A DNA stretch of 64,000 nt from Pseudocercospora fijiensis CIRAD86. Taxonomy: Eukaryota; Ascomycota; Dothideomycetes; Mycosphaerellales; Mycosphaerellaceae. Both the position numbers and the translations under genes were made by a program. Under the pieces are notes generated by a model. It was given only the letters and a program-made list of their open reading frames with translations. It was not told the DNA's origin and made no database searches. The stretch covers positions 1,453,011 to 1,517,010 of the forward strand of contig NW_006921537.1 of NCBI RefSeq assembly GCF_000340215.1. The letters run 5' to 3'. This document shows, piece after piece, positions 1 through 11,086 of this stretch (the first letter of the stretch is position 1; each line of letters begins with the position of its first letter).

Positions 1-547
1 AAAACTATTATACTAGACACCCTTAGAAACCCTATACTAAGGCAATAACACGCTTAGGACTAGTACCTTCGAGCTAAACAAAAGACTAATTAATCGGCTC
101 GCTTATTTAAGGCCTATTTAAAGACCCTCGAAGACGACCTCCCGACTAAAACTAATTCTATCTAGATCTCCGAAATACGCCCTAAATTAAGATAGGAATT
201 GGTCCTTAAATTGGACCGCCGCCGTATGTTTAAACAGGCTAATCTTATACGTATTTAATTTATAGTCGAAGTCGAAACTACTAAACGAGCTGTCTAGCTC
301 TAGCAACGACTAGAATTAAGGATCCGACCTACTAGCAACCGTAGCAACCGTAGCCGCGGAGGAAACTAGGGTTCCTGCTAGGACAACACTGCTAACAATA
401 GGAATAGTAACAACGACCGTGGAAGAAGCCGTAGCCGGCGGCTATATAGAGGAGGCCGTAATAGGGGCCGTAGAAGGGGCTCGTGTCCCTACAGTACTAG
501 TCGCTTAACTAATAATAGCAGCAATAGCGGCTATAACAATCCCCTAA

Positions 548-610
548 CCGGGTTAAAGTGCTTTAACTATAACAGCACTAGCTATCTACTAGGCTAATGC
601 GACAAACCTA
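548..610 (+). pseudogene. Gag CCHC zinc-knuckle remnant
   Basis: The frame reads C-F-N-Y-N-S-T-S-Y-L-L-G-stop-C. This fits a CX2CX4HX4C knuckle whose second Cys and His codons have both become Tyr by C-to-T change and whose Gln has become TAG. Zinc knuckles of this type bind RNA in Gag. Confidence 0.55.
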
Positions 611-1259
611 AGGACTAAGCCCGAATCGACCGTGCTGCCGCTAAGTACCGTAAGCACCTTTTAGCCGCTAATACTACCCCTGTCGGTCCTTCGAAAAAAG
701 AATAAGCGCCGCACTAACTGTTAGCCTTATACGGCGTAAGACTATCGACATTATGCTAGCTATTATACGTACCTATCTCGTATCGGATACGCATAGGACT
801 AACTATAAGACTAAGGTTATACTAGATCTAGGAAATTTAGTTAGTGCCCTTATTAGCTATCGCCTAGCTAAGTAATTAGACCTTCGACAACTGCCTAGGA
901 CTAACCTGCTAACCCTTGCTTAGTTTAATAACGCTCGGCACTTAACCTACGGAGCCTACTATGTCTATATAGCCCTAAGAGACGACCTCGGCAATAAGCG
1001 CCTACTAAACTTTACTACCTACGTAGTAGATATAGACAGCCTCCTATCTAAGATTGTTATTAGCAACCCTGTTCTTAAGTACTATACTATAGTTATAGAC
1101 TTAGGCAGTTAATAGTAGCGATTTAGAATCGCTAGGAAAGAGGACATTAAACATATTAATATTAGCGAGTGCCCTAATAATATTAGGGTCCTATTTATTA
1201 GCAACCTAACCCTAGCTAATCCGACGGCCGACCTACTCGGTAGTAATAACGATAAACTA

Positions 1260-2660
1260 GTGCCCCCTAATAGCATAGATCCTAAACAACTTAAGCGCAT
1301 ACTAGAACCTATTCGAGAGACCTATATTAATGTGTTTAAGCACTACCTAGCATCGACATTGCCTATATTTAAAGAGACGGATTATAAGATTAATATTATA
1401 GAGGGTAAGGAGGTTCCTTTTAGCCCCCTCTACAACCTTAGTAAACGAGAGCTTGCTATACTACGTAAGTACCTAGAGGAAAACCTAGCTAATAGTCGAA
1501 TTCGATATAGTAATAGCCCTGCTAGTACACCTATCCTATTTGTACTAAAAAAGGATAGCGGCCTGCGTTTATGTATTAATTATAGAGGGCTTAATGCTGT
1601 TACTATTAAAGACCGCTATCTACTCCCGCTTATTAATAAGACCCTTAACCGCCTTTCTAGTGCCTACTACTATACTATATTAGACATTAAGGACGCCTAT
1701 TACCGCATCCGTATTCGTAAGGGCGATAAATGGAAGACAGCCTTCCGTACTCGCTATAGCTATTTCGAGTACTTAGTTATACTATTTAGGCTAGCTAATG
1801 CCCCTGCAATATTTTAGTCCTATATCAATTAGGCCCTTTTAGGCCTATTAGACTATCTCTGTGTAGTTTACCTAGATAATATCCTAGTTTATATACATTT
1901 ACCCGACATTGCGGAGTACTAGGCTATAGTCCGTAAGGTGCTCGATCGCCTACGAGCCTATAGCTTATATTGCAAGCCTTCTAAATGCACCTTTGCTACT
2001 AAAGAGGTATCCTTCCTTAGCTTCCTCGTATTAACCGAGGGTATTAAGGCTGATCCTAATCGGATTAAGACTATTACTAAGTAGCTAACCCCTACTAGTA
2101 TTAAGGAGCTTTAATTATTCCTCGGCTTCGCTAATTTCTATCGTCGCTTTATTAAGAGCTATTTACGGCATATAATGCCCCTAACTAAGCTTACTAAAAC
2201 TAAGGCTAACCTAACTAGAGAGTTCAAATAGACTAACAGAGCACAAGCCGCTTTTAACGGTTTAAAGAAGCGATTTACTAAAGTCCCTTTATTATACTAT
2301 TTTGTACTAAATAAGCAGATCCGAATTGAGACTAACGCTTTACAGTTCGCTATATTAGCTATAATATCTTAGCAGTCAGACAGTGACTACTACTAGTACC
2401 TAATTGCCTTCTTCTTAAGAAAGATAATTAATGCTAAGCGTCGCTACGAGACCTACGAGTAAGAGCTCTTAGCTATTATAGAGGCCTTTAAGCATTAGAG
2501 GCATTACCTCGATAGGGCCTAATATACGATACAGGTCTATACAGACTATAACAACCTCCGTAGCATTACTAAGGTTACTAGAGTTATAGGTCGACAGGCT
2601 AGATAGGCCGTCTACCTCGCTAGGTTTGATTTTAATATGTTATATCGGCTAGGCGTAAGT
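1260..2660 (+). pseudogene. Reverse transcriptase and RNase H remnant (Ty3/gypsy)
   Basis: The longest uninterrupted piece (1260-1817, about 185 residues) contains gypsy RT landmarks: KKDSGLRLCINYRGLN, DIKDAYYRIRI and KTAFRTRYSYFEY. The frame then continues through TAG stops to the YLDNILVY catalytic box near 1870, the C-terminal part of RT, and an RNase H segment near 2300-2660. The first D of the YxDD pair is kept and the second is N. It lies between the protease and integrase segments, as in intact gypsy Pol. Confidence 0.85.
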
Positions 2661-3229
2661 AACCCTACTAATAGCCTATCGAGGCGACCTAACTATAATA
2701 GCGGGACTTAGCAATCTATTAATTCATTGTTTCTAACCCTGCAGCATAAGATTGCTATAGCCCGTATTATTAATAAGCACGCGCAGGATAAGCGGCTTAC
2801 CGGACTCCGCGACAGCTTAAAGTATATTAATGCTCCTACTATATTAATAGTGCGTATTAAGGTAAGAGCTAAGGACATAGACAGGAGAAGTTATAATAAC
2901 TCCCTAGTCGATATCGCTATATATAGTAACAGCGATTAAAGCACTAATATAGTTAATCCGGCTACTAGTACTATTAGATGCATATAATACGTACCTCGTT
3001 TAATAGCGAGGGTGCTATTAAATAACCTTGCAAATAGGGATAGTTAATCGTTTATAGATGAGCTGTTACGGGCTTAGCAGAGGGACGCCTTTACTGCTAA
3101 ACGTATAGACAAGCTTGTAAGTAGGCGAAAGACTCGATCTAGTAAGAGTAATTAGTCGATCGACGATAAAGGTTACTTAAGGTTTAAGGGCAGATACTAT
3201 ATCCCCGCTAAACAATCGATTAGACAAGA

Positions 3230-4570
3230 ACTTCTTAAGCGACACTATAATAGTAAGCTTGCCGGTTACTATAGTATAGAGAGGTCGTACGAGCTACTAT
3301 CGCGTACATACTACTAGCTAAAGAGTAAGCGGGATATAAAGGACTACGTAAATACGTATGCCGTATATTAACGTATTAAGGCACTAAAGTATTAGCCTTT
3401 TAGCGAGTTGTCCTTATTGCCAATCCCTTATAAGCTATTTACAGAGCTTATAATAGATTTCATTATAGGTCTTCCCCCTGCTAAGCGAAGAGGAAGCAAA
3501 GACATCTTTAAGGCTATCCTAGTCGTTATAGACTAGTTTACTAAGGGCGCTCGATACATCCCGGCGCGGAAAGATTAGACTGCTATTAATATAGCAGAAG
3601 CGCTATAGAATAACATCTTCTATACCTATTAGGGGACCCCTAAAGGGATAGTCTCTAACCGAGGTTCGATATTTACATCTTATTATTAGAGTAAGATTTG
3701 CCTGCAGCTAAGACTTAAGCATCGCCTGTCTATAGTATTCTATCTACAAACAGATAGTTAGACCAAAAGGCAGAATGCTACGCTATAGCAGTACCTGCGT
3801 AGCTATATTAATAAGAACCCTAACGACTAGGTTAATCTCCTATAACTAGCCGAATTCGTATACAATAACAGTATCTACTTATCTACTAAGGTGTTACCTT
3901 ATTTCGCTATAATAGGAAGCAACCCTACGCTACTATAAGACCCCCTATCGCTCGAGGCCGAGCGTAAGGAAAGGGAAGCGTGTTAAGTACTAATACCTAA
4001 GACACTAGCGGCTATTAAGAGGGTTTAAAGGATGCGGGAAATTCACGCTAAGATAGCTAACAAACTAGCAAAGGCCTAGGCCTATTAGAAGGCCTACTAT
4101 AACAAATACTACCTTCTAATAACCTTTAAGCAAGGCGACCTAGTTATACTTAGCACGAAGAACCTCCGTATCCGCAAATACCCCTCGCCTAATAGCAAAA
4201 CAAGGCCTAAACTCGCACTAAGGTACATCGGCCCTTTCCGTATCCGAGAACCTAGGGGTACCTAGGCCTATTAGTTATAGCTTCCACCTTATTACACTAT
4301 CTATAATACCTTCTATATATCCCTTCTTAAGCTATACTACCTACGCGAAGAAGATAAAGCACCTGCTAAATCCGAGGACATACTAGCTAATAGTAAAGAA
4401 CTGTAGTCTATAGAACGTATTCTAAAGCACCGGACTAGATAAGGCAAGAAGGAGTACCTATTAAGGTAGCAAGGCTATTCGCCTAAATAGGACTCGTAGG
4501 AAGCTAAAGGTTCTTTTAAAGATATAACTAAGTTGTTAGATAAGTATTAGACTAGTATAAAGAACAAGAA
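3230..4570 (+). pseudogene. Integrase with C-terminal chromodomain remnant
   Basis: The frame shows a zinc-binding-like segment (HYNSKLAGYYSIERSYELL), then a catalytic-core segment (ELIIDFIIGLPPAKRRGSKD, followed by VVID-stop-FTKGARYIPA), then the HRLSIVFYLQTDS stretch that in gypsy integrases precedes the third acidic residue. A chromodomain-like tail (IERILKHRTR, then KEYLLR and QGYSPK) lies at about 4405-4500. Chromodomain integrases direct insertion towards heterochromatin. Many TAG stops mean it is dead. Confidence 0.8.
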
Positions 4571-4599
4571 GAAGGCTAAGGGCCTATAATGTCGCCTAG

Positions 4600-5900
4600 G
4601 AATAATGCTACCCCTAGGGTACTATTAGCTAACTAATTAGAGGCAAGCAATTATTAACAATAAAGGACAATAAGACTATACTAGGCGCGCTACGACGCGT
4701 TAACTAATTGCCTACTCTTTTAAGGACTCTACCTCTTTACTAACGCGCCCTATAGGTCCCCCTTTTATTCCTTTATTCTATCGAGGCCTTAAGGCCTAGG
4801 CAATCTGCGAGGACGGCGCGCGCGTAAATAACGATAGTAATAATAACGACGGCGCGGCCGGCGCGGCTATATTAGTAATAGTGCTACGGAGTGTGTTGCT
4901 ATTTAAGAAAAGAAGGACATAGCTATATTAGTAACGGTATTGCTAAGTTATTATTAGTTAAAGAAGGAAATTAGAAGCAAGGTAAAGTTAGCGCTAAGAC
5001 GGCTAGCGCCGCTATTATTAACATTACTTACTATTATTACTACGCCTATAGATATAACCTTACCTGCACTACGAGCCTAAGGCACCTTTAATTAAAACTT
5101 TAATTAAAACTTTAATTAAACCTTTAAGCCGCTTAAAAGATTAAGCGACTAATAGACTAGCTAACTAAGGGCAAAACTATAGAGCTAAGCTAGCCGGGGT
5201 CGATCTTGCGGACAATAGGTTACTCCTCGATCTATCTAATCCTTTAAGCGAGGCGAACCTCTACTACTATATTTATAATAGCCTTTATTTATAGAAACTA
5301 GACGAGCTGTGTTTTTTCGGAAAAGATAAGATAAGATTAACAATTAAAGGCTACTAAACCTAGCTAATTAGAGCTAGCGAAACTACGAACAATAATAGCC
5401 CTCGTAATAATAAGAACAAACCCTCGGAAGCGGATATAGCTAGGTCTTTTAAAGTAGACGTAAAGAACTCGGAACGACATTACTTAGAGCGGAGGCAGTG
5501 CTATAATACCCCGTATACCTACCTATTATAGTAGGGAAGGTACGCTCGTATTATAATTAGTCGATAGTCCTTAATTCTTATAGCCTTATATCCCTTTACT
5601 TTATTATATATAAGAATAGCGCAGTTAGAGTTAGACATTATATTATATTAGAGGTAAGGTTTAATATAGTTATATAATCGGTAGTTATACGTTCAATTTA
5701 GCGCGGACTAAGCGGCTTATTAGGCCTGCTAAGTTAGTAGCAATAGAGGTTGAGACTAGAACAAAGACCGGCTACAAGGGCGCGGCCTTTAGAAAGGAAG
5801 CGTATATTAGGACTAAAGAGGTTACACGTAATTGGCATATAACCGGGCTCGAGTAAAGCTAGGGTCTTAATGCCTCAGGTAGGGCTTGGCGCTTAGCAAT
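4600..5900. other. Repeat-type DNA without a recognisable gene
   Basis: This stretch has the same TA-rich composition as the retrotransposon and probably includes its 3' untranslated region and LTR, but the 5' LTR lies outside the window so no pair could be matched. A 13-base unit (ctttaattaaaa plus one base) is repeated about three times near 5093-5130. The composition returns to normal between about 5870 and 6000. Confidence 0.5.
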
Positions 5901-7146
5901 AGGCCAACTTACCTGCCTTCCTCCCTCTCCTCCTAGCTCCTTATCGAATACTACTCGTACCTACTACCACCCTATCTACCTGCTGATATACCCTTCTCAC
6001 ACCTACTCGTATACCTACAAATTAGTGGATTTCAGGAATTCCGAATGCTTGGATATTCTATTCTACGTTCCGACCGGAAATTCCTATTCCCGCAGGAGGT
6101 ATACACAACCTTATTCATAATACCTCATATGATCCAACCTCTGCACAGGTTTGGAGTCCCAGTAGCAACATACCCGTACTCACCACCAGGCTTCACGTCA
6201 TCCACCTGGATTACAGTGTGGCTTATTAGCCTTCTCGCCTTCTCCTGCCCATCCATCTTCCATAATTGACGGTCCTTGGTCGACATGAAGACGAGGGCCA
6301 CGCCATGTCTTGATAGGCTAACGCCTCGCCGTGCTGTCAGGCTTCAATGTGGGATGGATAATAAGAAGGATCTAGAAAGCGATCGAGCATGGACACCCCC
6401 GCCAAGAAGGGTAGAAGTTCTGAAGTAGAATACAGTAGTATAGTCTTTTCCGGCAAGAACAGCGCTGAAAACATGGCCATACGGTAGCAGTTTCACTTTC
6501 CTCTCCAGGGATCCTCGCTGGAAGACTTCCCGCGCAGTAGTCCGCTTCCGCTTCCCTTTTCCCTTCCCTTTCCCGACATCGCTGTCGTGCGCGAACGAAG
6601 ACATCGGTCTTCGCGCCGTAGCTCTCCAGCTGTGGATCCCACTGCGCAGCCTCCTCCGACTTCACCTCGTCTTTTTGGCCCGTGCCACGCGTAGAAGCTG
6701 GGAAGGAAGGGACGGATGGTCTTCAAACGAGGCCTGGGGATATGCCAGGACGCTGTTGATTCTGGCAGCTCTGAAAGCTGTGTGTCAAACGTCTCGACCA
6801 CGATCATGCTTTCAGTATGGAGCATGAAACATGAGCGGTGAATGCGCTGGCATGCAATAATTGCCACCGCCATTGGTGATTCGAAGAGCAAGGCCTAGTG
6901 CCAGACTGCTGCCTTGCGAATTTGAGGCTCGCCGGCCTTCCTTGCAGGGGGGGGCGCGGCGGCCAACCGAGATGATAAAATTGGGCCATGTATGAGCCTG
7001 CGCGAAGCACTGTTGCGGCGTTGCCCGGCGGCGAAGCACTTCTTCACTTCCCCCCTCCGTCGGCACGTCAACGTCAGACCACACAGCAAGAATTTGATCG
7101 CCTGCAGACATTGTGACACCCACAAACGAATTCGAACGCAAAGAAG
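5900..7146. other. Unique gene-island DNA, no convincing gene
   Basis: Composition is normal, with CA and TG dinucleotides present. The open frames here (for example 6045-6269 plus and 6493-6891 minus) overlap one another on both strands and show no family-like features. The last part is presumably the promoter of the gene starting at 7147. A run of eight G lies near 6948. Confidence 0.4.
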
Positions 7147-7833
7147 ATGGGCCTTCCAACCACACCAGTCGACGCTGCATCAAGCTCGAACCCAAAACCA
7201 AACATCTTTTCGCTACCAGGCGAGTTGCGCAACCACATCTGGCGTCTCGTCTGCCTTTCCGATGGCCCCGTCAATGTTGAAGCACTATGTCTGCCAGACA
7301 AACAAAAGCTTCATCAACCCGCAGCCTCGTTCACTTGCAAGCAACTCAGGCACGAAGTGCTAAGCATTTACTACGCCGAGACACAATGGTATCTTGGCAA
7401 GATTGGCTACTTCGACAAAGGTCTTCGCCTGCATGACTTCAACTTACGACTGGCGCGATGGAAAGAAATGCTGGGACCGTACACCAAGCACCTGACGCAT
7501 CTCAGCATGGCTATCGATGGACGCTGTTACAGCGGCGAGGACTTTAGCATACCGGCCGATGTTCAGTACGAGATTGAGGCAGTGCAAGATGGGAAAGTGA
7601 GATTTGAGAGGAATGGCACGTCGAGGTGCAAATGTCGACTGAAGCCTGGGGTGGAAACACAAGCAAGCAGGGATGGCGCCGTCTTACTGGAAGTCATGAA
7701 GCAGTATTCAGCAAGCTACTGGGAGCCTGTGCTCGAAGGTCACTGTCCCAAGTGTGACTTGAGCAGGCTTGAGACGCTCAGGAGAAGTGGAGTCTCGCAT
7801 CTGCCGTTGTGGGAGGACATTGTCAGCTGCTAG
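7147..7833 (+). CDS. LPxELR-type hypothetical protein, first of a tandem pair
   Basis: Uninterrupted 228-residue frame, start context aagATGg. Residues about 22-40 read FSLPGELRNHIWRLV, the N-terminal motif of a large family of fungal F-box-like or 2EXR-like proteins (LPxELRxxIW/Y), followed by the family's FTCKQLRHEVLSIYY segment near residues 62-76. Its function in that family is generally unknown. The C-terminal third has CKC and, further on, CPKC, which could bind a metal. The next gene downstream (8116-8790) has the same architecture and length, so the two are probably paralogues from tandem duplication. No intron is needed. Confidence 0.75.
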   Translation: MGLPTTPVDAASSSNPKPNIFSLPGELRNHIWRLVCLSDGPVNVEALCLPDKQKLHQPAASFTCKQLRHEVLSIYYAETQWYLGKIGYFDKGLRLHDFNLRLARWKEMLGPYTKHLTHLSMAIDGRCYSGEDFSIPADVQYEIEAVQDGKVRFERNGTSRCKCRLKPGVETQASRDGAVLLEVMKQYSASYWEPVLEGHCPKCDLSRLETLRRSGVSHLPLWEDIVSC

Positions 7834-8115
7834 ACACCTGCGCCGCATCTGGCAGAATAAGCCGAACGGTACGAACCCGGAACTTGATCTGATCAAGCCT
7901 TCGCCCTTGAGCAGATCATTATGAGCCTTGAGCATTCCCCAGACCTGTTGGGCATGTTTCTCTACACTCTACACCCTTGTTGCCTCGCATCATCTTCGCT
8001 GTCCGACTCCCGAAGGCTAGCCACTCAGCGCAAATCTCGGCCCTGCAATGAACATAATAGTTGGCCATTCGCCAGATTTACACATACAAGTCCTGCACTC
8101 AAAGGTCATGAGAGA

Positions 8116-8790
8116 ATGGACACGAACCCAGCCGCGACTCCGTCCCTCCTGGCCCTTGCAGCCGAGATCCGCTACCAAATATGGGAATATTCGATACCAT
8201 CACGCACATCAGTCAGCATTCTCAAACAGGCCTATACCAAGCAGATCCCACAACTCATAATAGCGTCTGAGCCAGATCTCGCACGCGTCTGCAAAGCTCT
8301 GCGTCACGAAATTCTCTCAGCATACTACAGCTCCAACGAATTCGTCGTGCGTCGAATCACATTCGGTCCTTCCGACTCCAAGTACCTGCAGACTTACGAG
8401 CGGTATCTGCATACGTACGAGCAGTACCTACGAGCGCTGAAGCGATGGCGAGCATATCTATACACCCAGCCCGCAGCGAGGCAATTGAAGAGCGTGAATC
8501 TGGGCATGTTCTTGACCATTCGGGACGGGTGCGGAGGATCTTATGATGAGGCGTTTGATTTCATTGTAGCCAAGGCATTGGACGGGCGGCTTTCGTGCAG
8601 ATTGACGAATTTGCGGGAGGACTTTTGCGTGTGCCATCTTCGGTCAGAAGGCAATGGGATCGATCTCGAGGATGGACGGTGCTTGGTGGATGCTATGATC
8701 TTGGCCTGCAAGAGGTTGTATTCTGCTCTGGGCCGCGTGGAGTGCGGAAGCTGCTCGGGACAGAAGCTCGTTCAGATAGAGGAGATGTAG
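8116..8790 (+). CDS. LPxELR-type hypothetical protein, second of the tandem pair
   Basis: I chose the ATG at 8116 rather than the in-frame ATG at 7921: it gives 224 residues, matching the 228 of its neighbour, and places the family motif (LLALAAEIRYQIWEYSI, then ARVCKALRHEILSAYYSSNE) at the same distance from the N terminus. As in the neighbour, the C-terminal third carries a CxC (CVC) and a CxxC (CGSC). These spaced cysteines are conserved between otherwise divergent copies, which suggests a structural or metal-binding role; that is an inference. Same strand, 282 bases after the upstream stop. Confidence 0.7.
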   Translation: MDTNPAATPSLLALAAEIRYQIWEYSIPSRTSVSILKQAYTKQIPQLIIASEPDLARVCKALRHEILSAYYSSNEFVVRRITFGPSDSKYLQTYERYLHTYEQYLRALKRWRAYLYTQPAARQLKSVNLGMFLTIRDGCGGSYDEAFDFIVAKALDGRLSCRLTNLREDFCVCHLRSEGNGIDLEDGRCLVDAMILACKRLYSALGRVECGSCSGQKLVQIEEM

Positions 8791-9174
8791 GTTGCCGCTG
8801 GTATATCGTTCCAGTGCATGCCCGAGTCACGTCTCTTGATCTTGATGTTTGATGTCTTGATGTCACGTCTCTTGATGTCTGTTGTCTCTCTCTCTGCCAC
8901 CGTTCTCCTCCGCGAATGCTGCCGATAATGCAGCTCGTGCCGTCCTTCGGACATTGCTCTTACTCTCGTCGCTTTGCTTCTCGCTGCTCTTGGTTTCGAT
9001 ATTATCATGGTTCGACTTTCGGAGGTCCCAGGCCGCCCGTTCCCCGACATTTGAGCAGACTCGTGCTTCGGCCAAACTTCACCGATGACACCACACGTCT
9101 TCCCTCTTCCCTCACCACGCGTCGTCTTCTTCTTTCTGCTTCGAGCACGCTGCTGAACCGCACGAGACACATCC

Positions 9175-10140
9175 TTGATGCAAGCAATCTTTCGACTGCG
9201 GCTTCGAGAGCCGCTCGTAACAAGCTTGCGAAATGGACACAGTTACATTCCCGCTTTTTGGACCAGGCGCTTGTTGCGAACACTGACTACCGACGTCGAC
9301 GTGGACAATGCTCTCAAACATCTTGGCACAATCCGATCGTGGAGTCAAGATGACATCGATACGATGCTACGTCTGCACCAGGAAGGCGCTGATCTCAAGA
9401 AGATAGCAGCACAGCTGAACAGAAGTCGCGGTGCGGTAGGAAAGCGGCTTGTCCGTGCTTTGAGGTATGGCAATGTCGTTGCCGTGCGTCCTCGCGAAGC
9501 GAAGCGATGGACCGATCAAGATCACGAGCAATTCAGACGGCTGCGAGAACAAGGCAACAGTCTTAGGAACATTGCGGCCGTCCTCGGTCGGTCCTATCAG
9601 AGTCTTCAGTCCAGATCAAACGTCGAGAACGAAAGGACTTTAGGCCTTCGTGGTGAACGTGGCCTTCATTCTCGTCGGCCATTCGAGCCGGGAGACTCCG
9701 AAAGAATCCATGATATGCGACGCCAAGGTGACTCGTGGAGGAAAATTGCGTCGCTTATGGGCCGTACGATGGGAAGCGTTGGGACGTTTCATGCGACAAA
9801 TACTGCAAATCAGAGCGCCAAAATCAAGCCGACGTCTAGCAAATTCTGGACGTATGGAGAAGACGAGCTGCTAATGGATCTTAAACGACAGGGGAAGTCA
9901 TTTGAGGAGATAGCGACCCGCCTTCCAGATCGTACAGCGAAGGCCGCATCATATCGTTATCGCACACATCTGATCCGTTCAGGCGTGGCGAAGAATATGC
10001 ATGGTAAAGACTGGACACTTGAGGAATTGCAGAAACTCAGACTACTTCGAGGGTCTGGAGTTTCATATGCAGAAATAGCTACACAACTTGGACGCACTAT
10101 AAAATCTGTCAGTTACAAGTATACTCTGCTGTTCCGCTGA
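9175..10140 (+). CDS. Protein with five Myb/SANT-like repeats and a possible mitochondrial presequence
   Basis: The frame is 321 residues with no intron. Five repeats follow one another at about residues 54-92, 110-148, 168-206, 223-262 and 278-316. Most start with an aromatic residue (SW, RW, FW, DW; repeat 3 has F) and carry a pattern LRxxGxSxxxIAxxLxRT plus a basic third helix, the look of a Myb/SANT-like or homeodomain-like helix-turn-helix. Such repeats bind DNA, so a DNA-binding role is likely; the target is unknown. Residues 1-39 contain several Arg, hydrophobics and hydroxyl residues with no acidic residue before D40, which resembles a mitochondrial targeting sequence. If a later start were used, the presequence reading would fail, although the repeats would remain. 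Confidence 0.7.
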   Translation: MMQAIFRLRLREPLVTSLRNGHSYIPAFWTRRLLRTLTTDVDVDNALKHLGTIRSWSQDDIDTMLRLHQEGADLKKIAAQLNRSRGAVGKRLVRALRYGNVVAVRPREAKRWTDQDHEQFRRLREQGNSLRNIAAVLGRSYQSLQSRSNVENERTLGLRGERGLHSRRPFEPGDSERIHDMRRQGDSWRKIASLMGRTMGSVGTFHATNTANQSAKIKPTSSKFWTYGEDELLMDLKRQGKSFEEIATRLPDRTAKAASYRYRTHLIRSGVAKNMHGKDWTLEELQKLRLLRGSGVSYAEIATQLGRTIKSVSYKYTLLFR

Positions 10141-10189
10141 GTCAGCTGCCAGCTATGCGAGCCAAAGGCCATAAGGTAACTGCCACAGG

Positions 10190-11086
10190 TTGCATCGACC
10201 TTGGGCCCGAGGATGCCTTGGTGTAAATACCACTCCTTTAACGTGGAAAGGAACCACGACCACGCCGCAGAACCAGAGCATTATGATCCACTTTCCATCG
10301 GGACTCCAGATCGCTGACATCACCAATGACCTGTATCACTTCTCATATCCTGGAACCTATGCAGAGAGCAGGGCAAGGCATGCGTTCAATCACGAGCATT
10401 CTATCGCTCTTGCCCACGAACCGTCGGCAGAACACGACTCCTTGATAATTCGTGTCATGCGAAAGCAAGCACTGCTCCTGCCGCTCTATGGTCAGCTCAC
10501 CAGCTACGAGGCTCCATCTCCTCGACAGCTTGTCCAAATTAGTCACAAGATGGACCTGAGGCTTCATAGGTCCTCCCTTCGCGGTGTTCGACCTGGGGTC
10601 TGCCACACGCTGAGCCTCCTCGATTTCAAGCACTACGATATCCAAAAGGTCGGACGCCATGATATCGCTAAGCGCACATGGAAAGCGTGTTATCGCATTG
10701 TCACAACCATCGTGCCCTCAAGAGAGACATCGAAATACGATCGCAAACTGGATGTGAATTCACTCGATCTTGACAAGCCAATTGCGCCCTCTCAACCACG
10801 CGGCAACGAGTACATTATCTCTTGGTTCCATTTCCATCTAAAGCGGCTCCTATCATCTTGTCACAGTCCGTATGATCGCTGGCAACATGAGGGAAAGTGG
10901 AAAACACAGCCGAAGTTCGCTTTCACATACGCGAAGAAATCCGCCAAGCTTGCTAGTCAACAAAAGAGGCGCGATGGGAAGGATTGTGCCGATTCTGGAA
11001 CGTCGCAGAGTCAACGAACGTTTGGATCAAGATCTTCAATGGCGGCGTTTGGTATAAGATTTCTGCAGTTCTACACTGTATGCTAA
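10190..11086 (+). CDS. Hypothetical ORF, unrecognised
   Basis: A 298-residue open frame starts 50 bases after the stop of the SANT-repeat gene. A likelier start is the internal ATG at 10283 (MIHFPSGLQIADI). I recognise no domain; the C-terminal part is rich in Lys, Arg and Ser. A gene with introns or a chance frame cannot be excluded: a 105-residue frame lies antisense within it. Confidence 0.3.
   Translation: MHRPWARGCLGVNTTPLTWKGTTTTPQNQSIMIHFPSGLQIADITNDLYHFSYPGTYAESRARHAFNHEHSIALAHEPSAEHDSLIIRVMRKQALLLPLYGQLTSYEAPSPRQLVQISHKMDLRLHRSSLRGVRPGVCHTLSLLDFKHYDIQKVGRHDIAKRTWKACYRIVTTIVPSRETSKYDRKLDVNSLDLDKPIAPSQPRGNEYIISWFHFHLKRLLSSCHSPYDRWQHEGKWKTQPKFAFTYAKKSAKLASQQKRRDGKDCADSGTSQSQRTFGSRSSMAAFGIRFLQFYTVC

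Larger units (their letters stand above)
1..4600 (+). mobile_element. Degraded Ty3/gypsy chromovirus retrotransposon
   Basis: The plus strand carries, in the usual Ty3/gypsy order, a gag-type zinc knuckle near 550-605, an aspartic protease-like stretch near 810-1080, reverse transcriptase from about 1260, RNase H to about 2660, integrase from about 3230, and a chromodomain near 4390-4560. Almost every frame is broken by TAG or TAA where this family has Gln or Trp, and the YxDD box reads YLDN, as expected from TG-to-TA change. The chromodomain after the integrase puts it in the chromovirus clade. The element starts before the window, and I could not delimit its LTRs. No functional product is expected. 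Confidence 0.85.

Noticed and set aside
1260..4570. Very frequent in-frame TAG could mean that TAG is read as an amino acid.
   Set aside because: TAG sits where families have either Gln or Trp, CA and TG are depleted at the same time, and the genes in the islands use TAG, TAA or TGA as normal stops. Mutation explains it.
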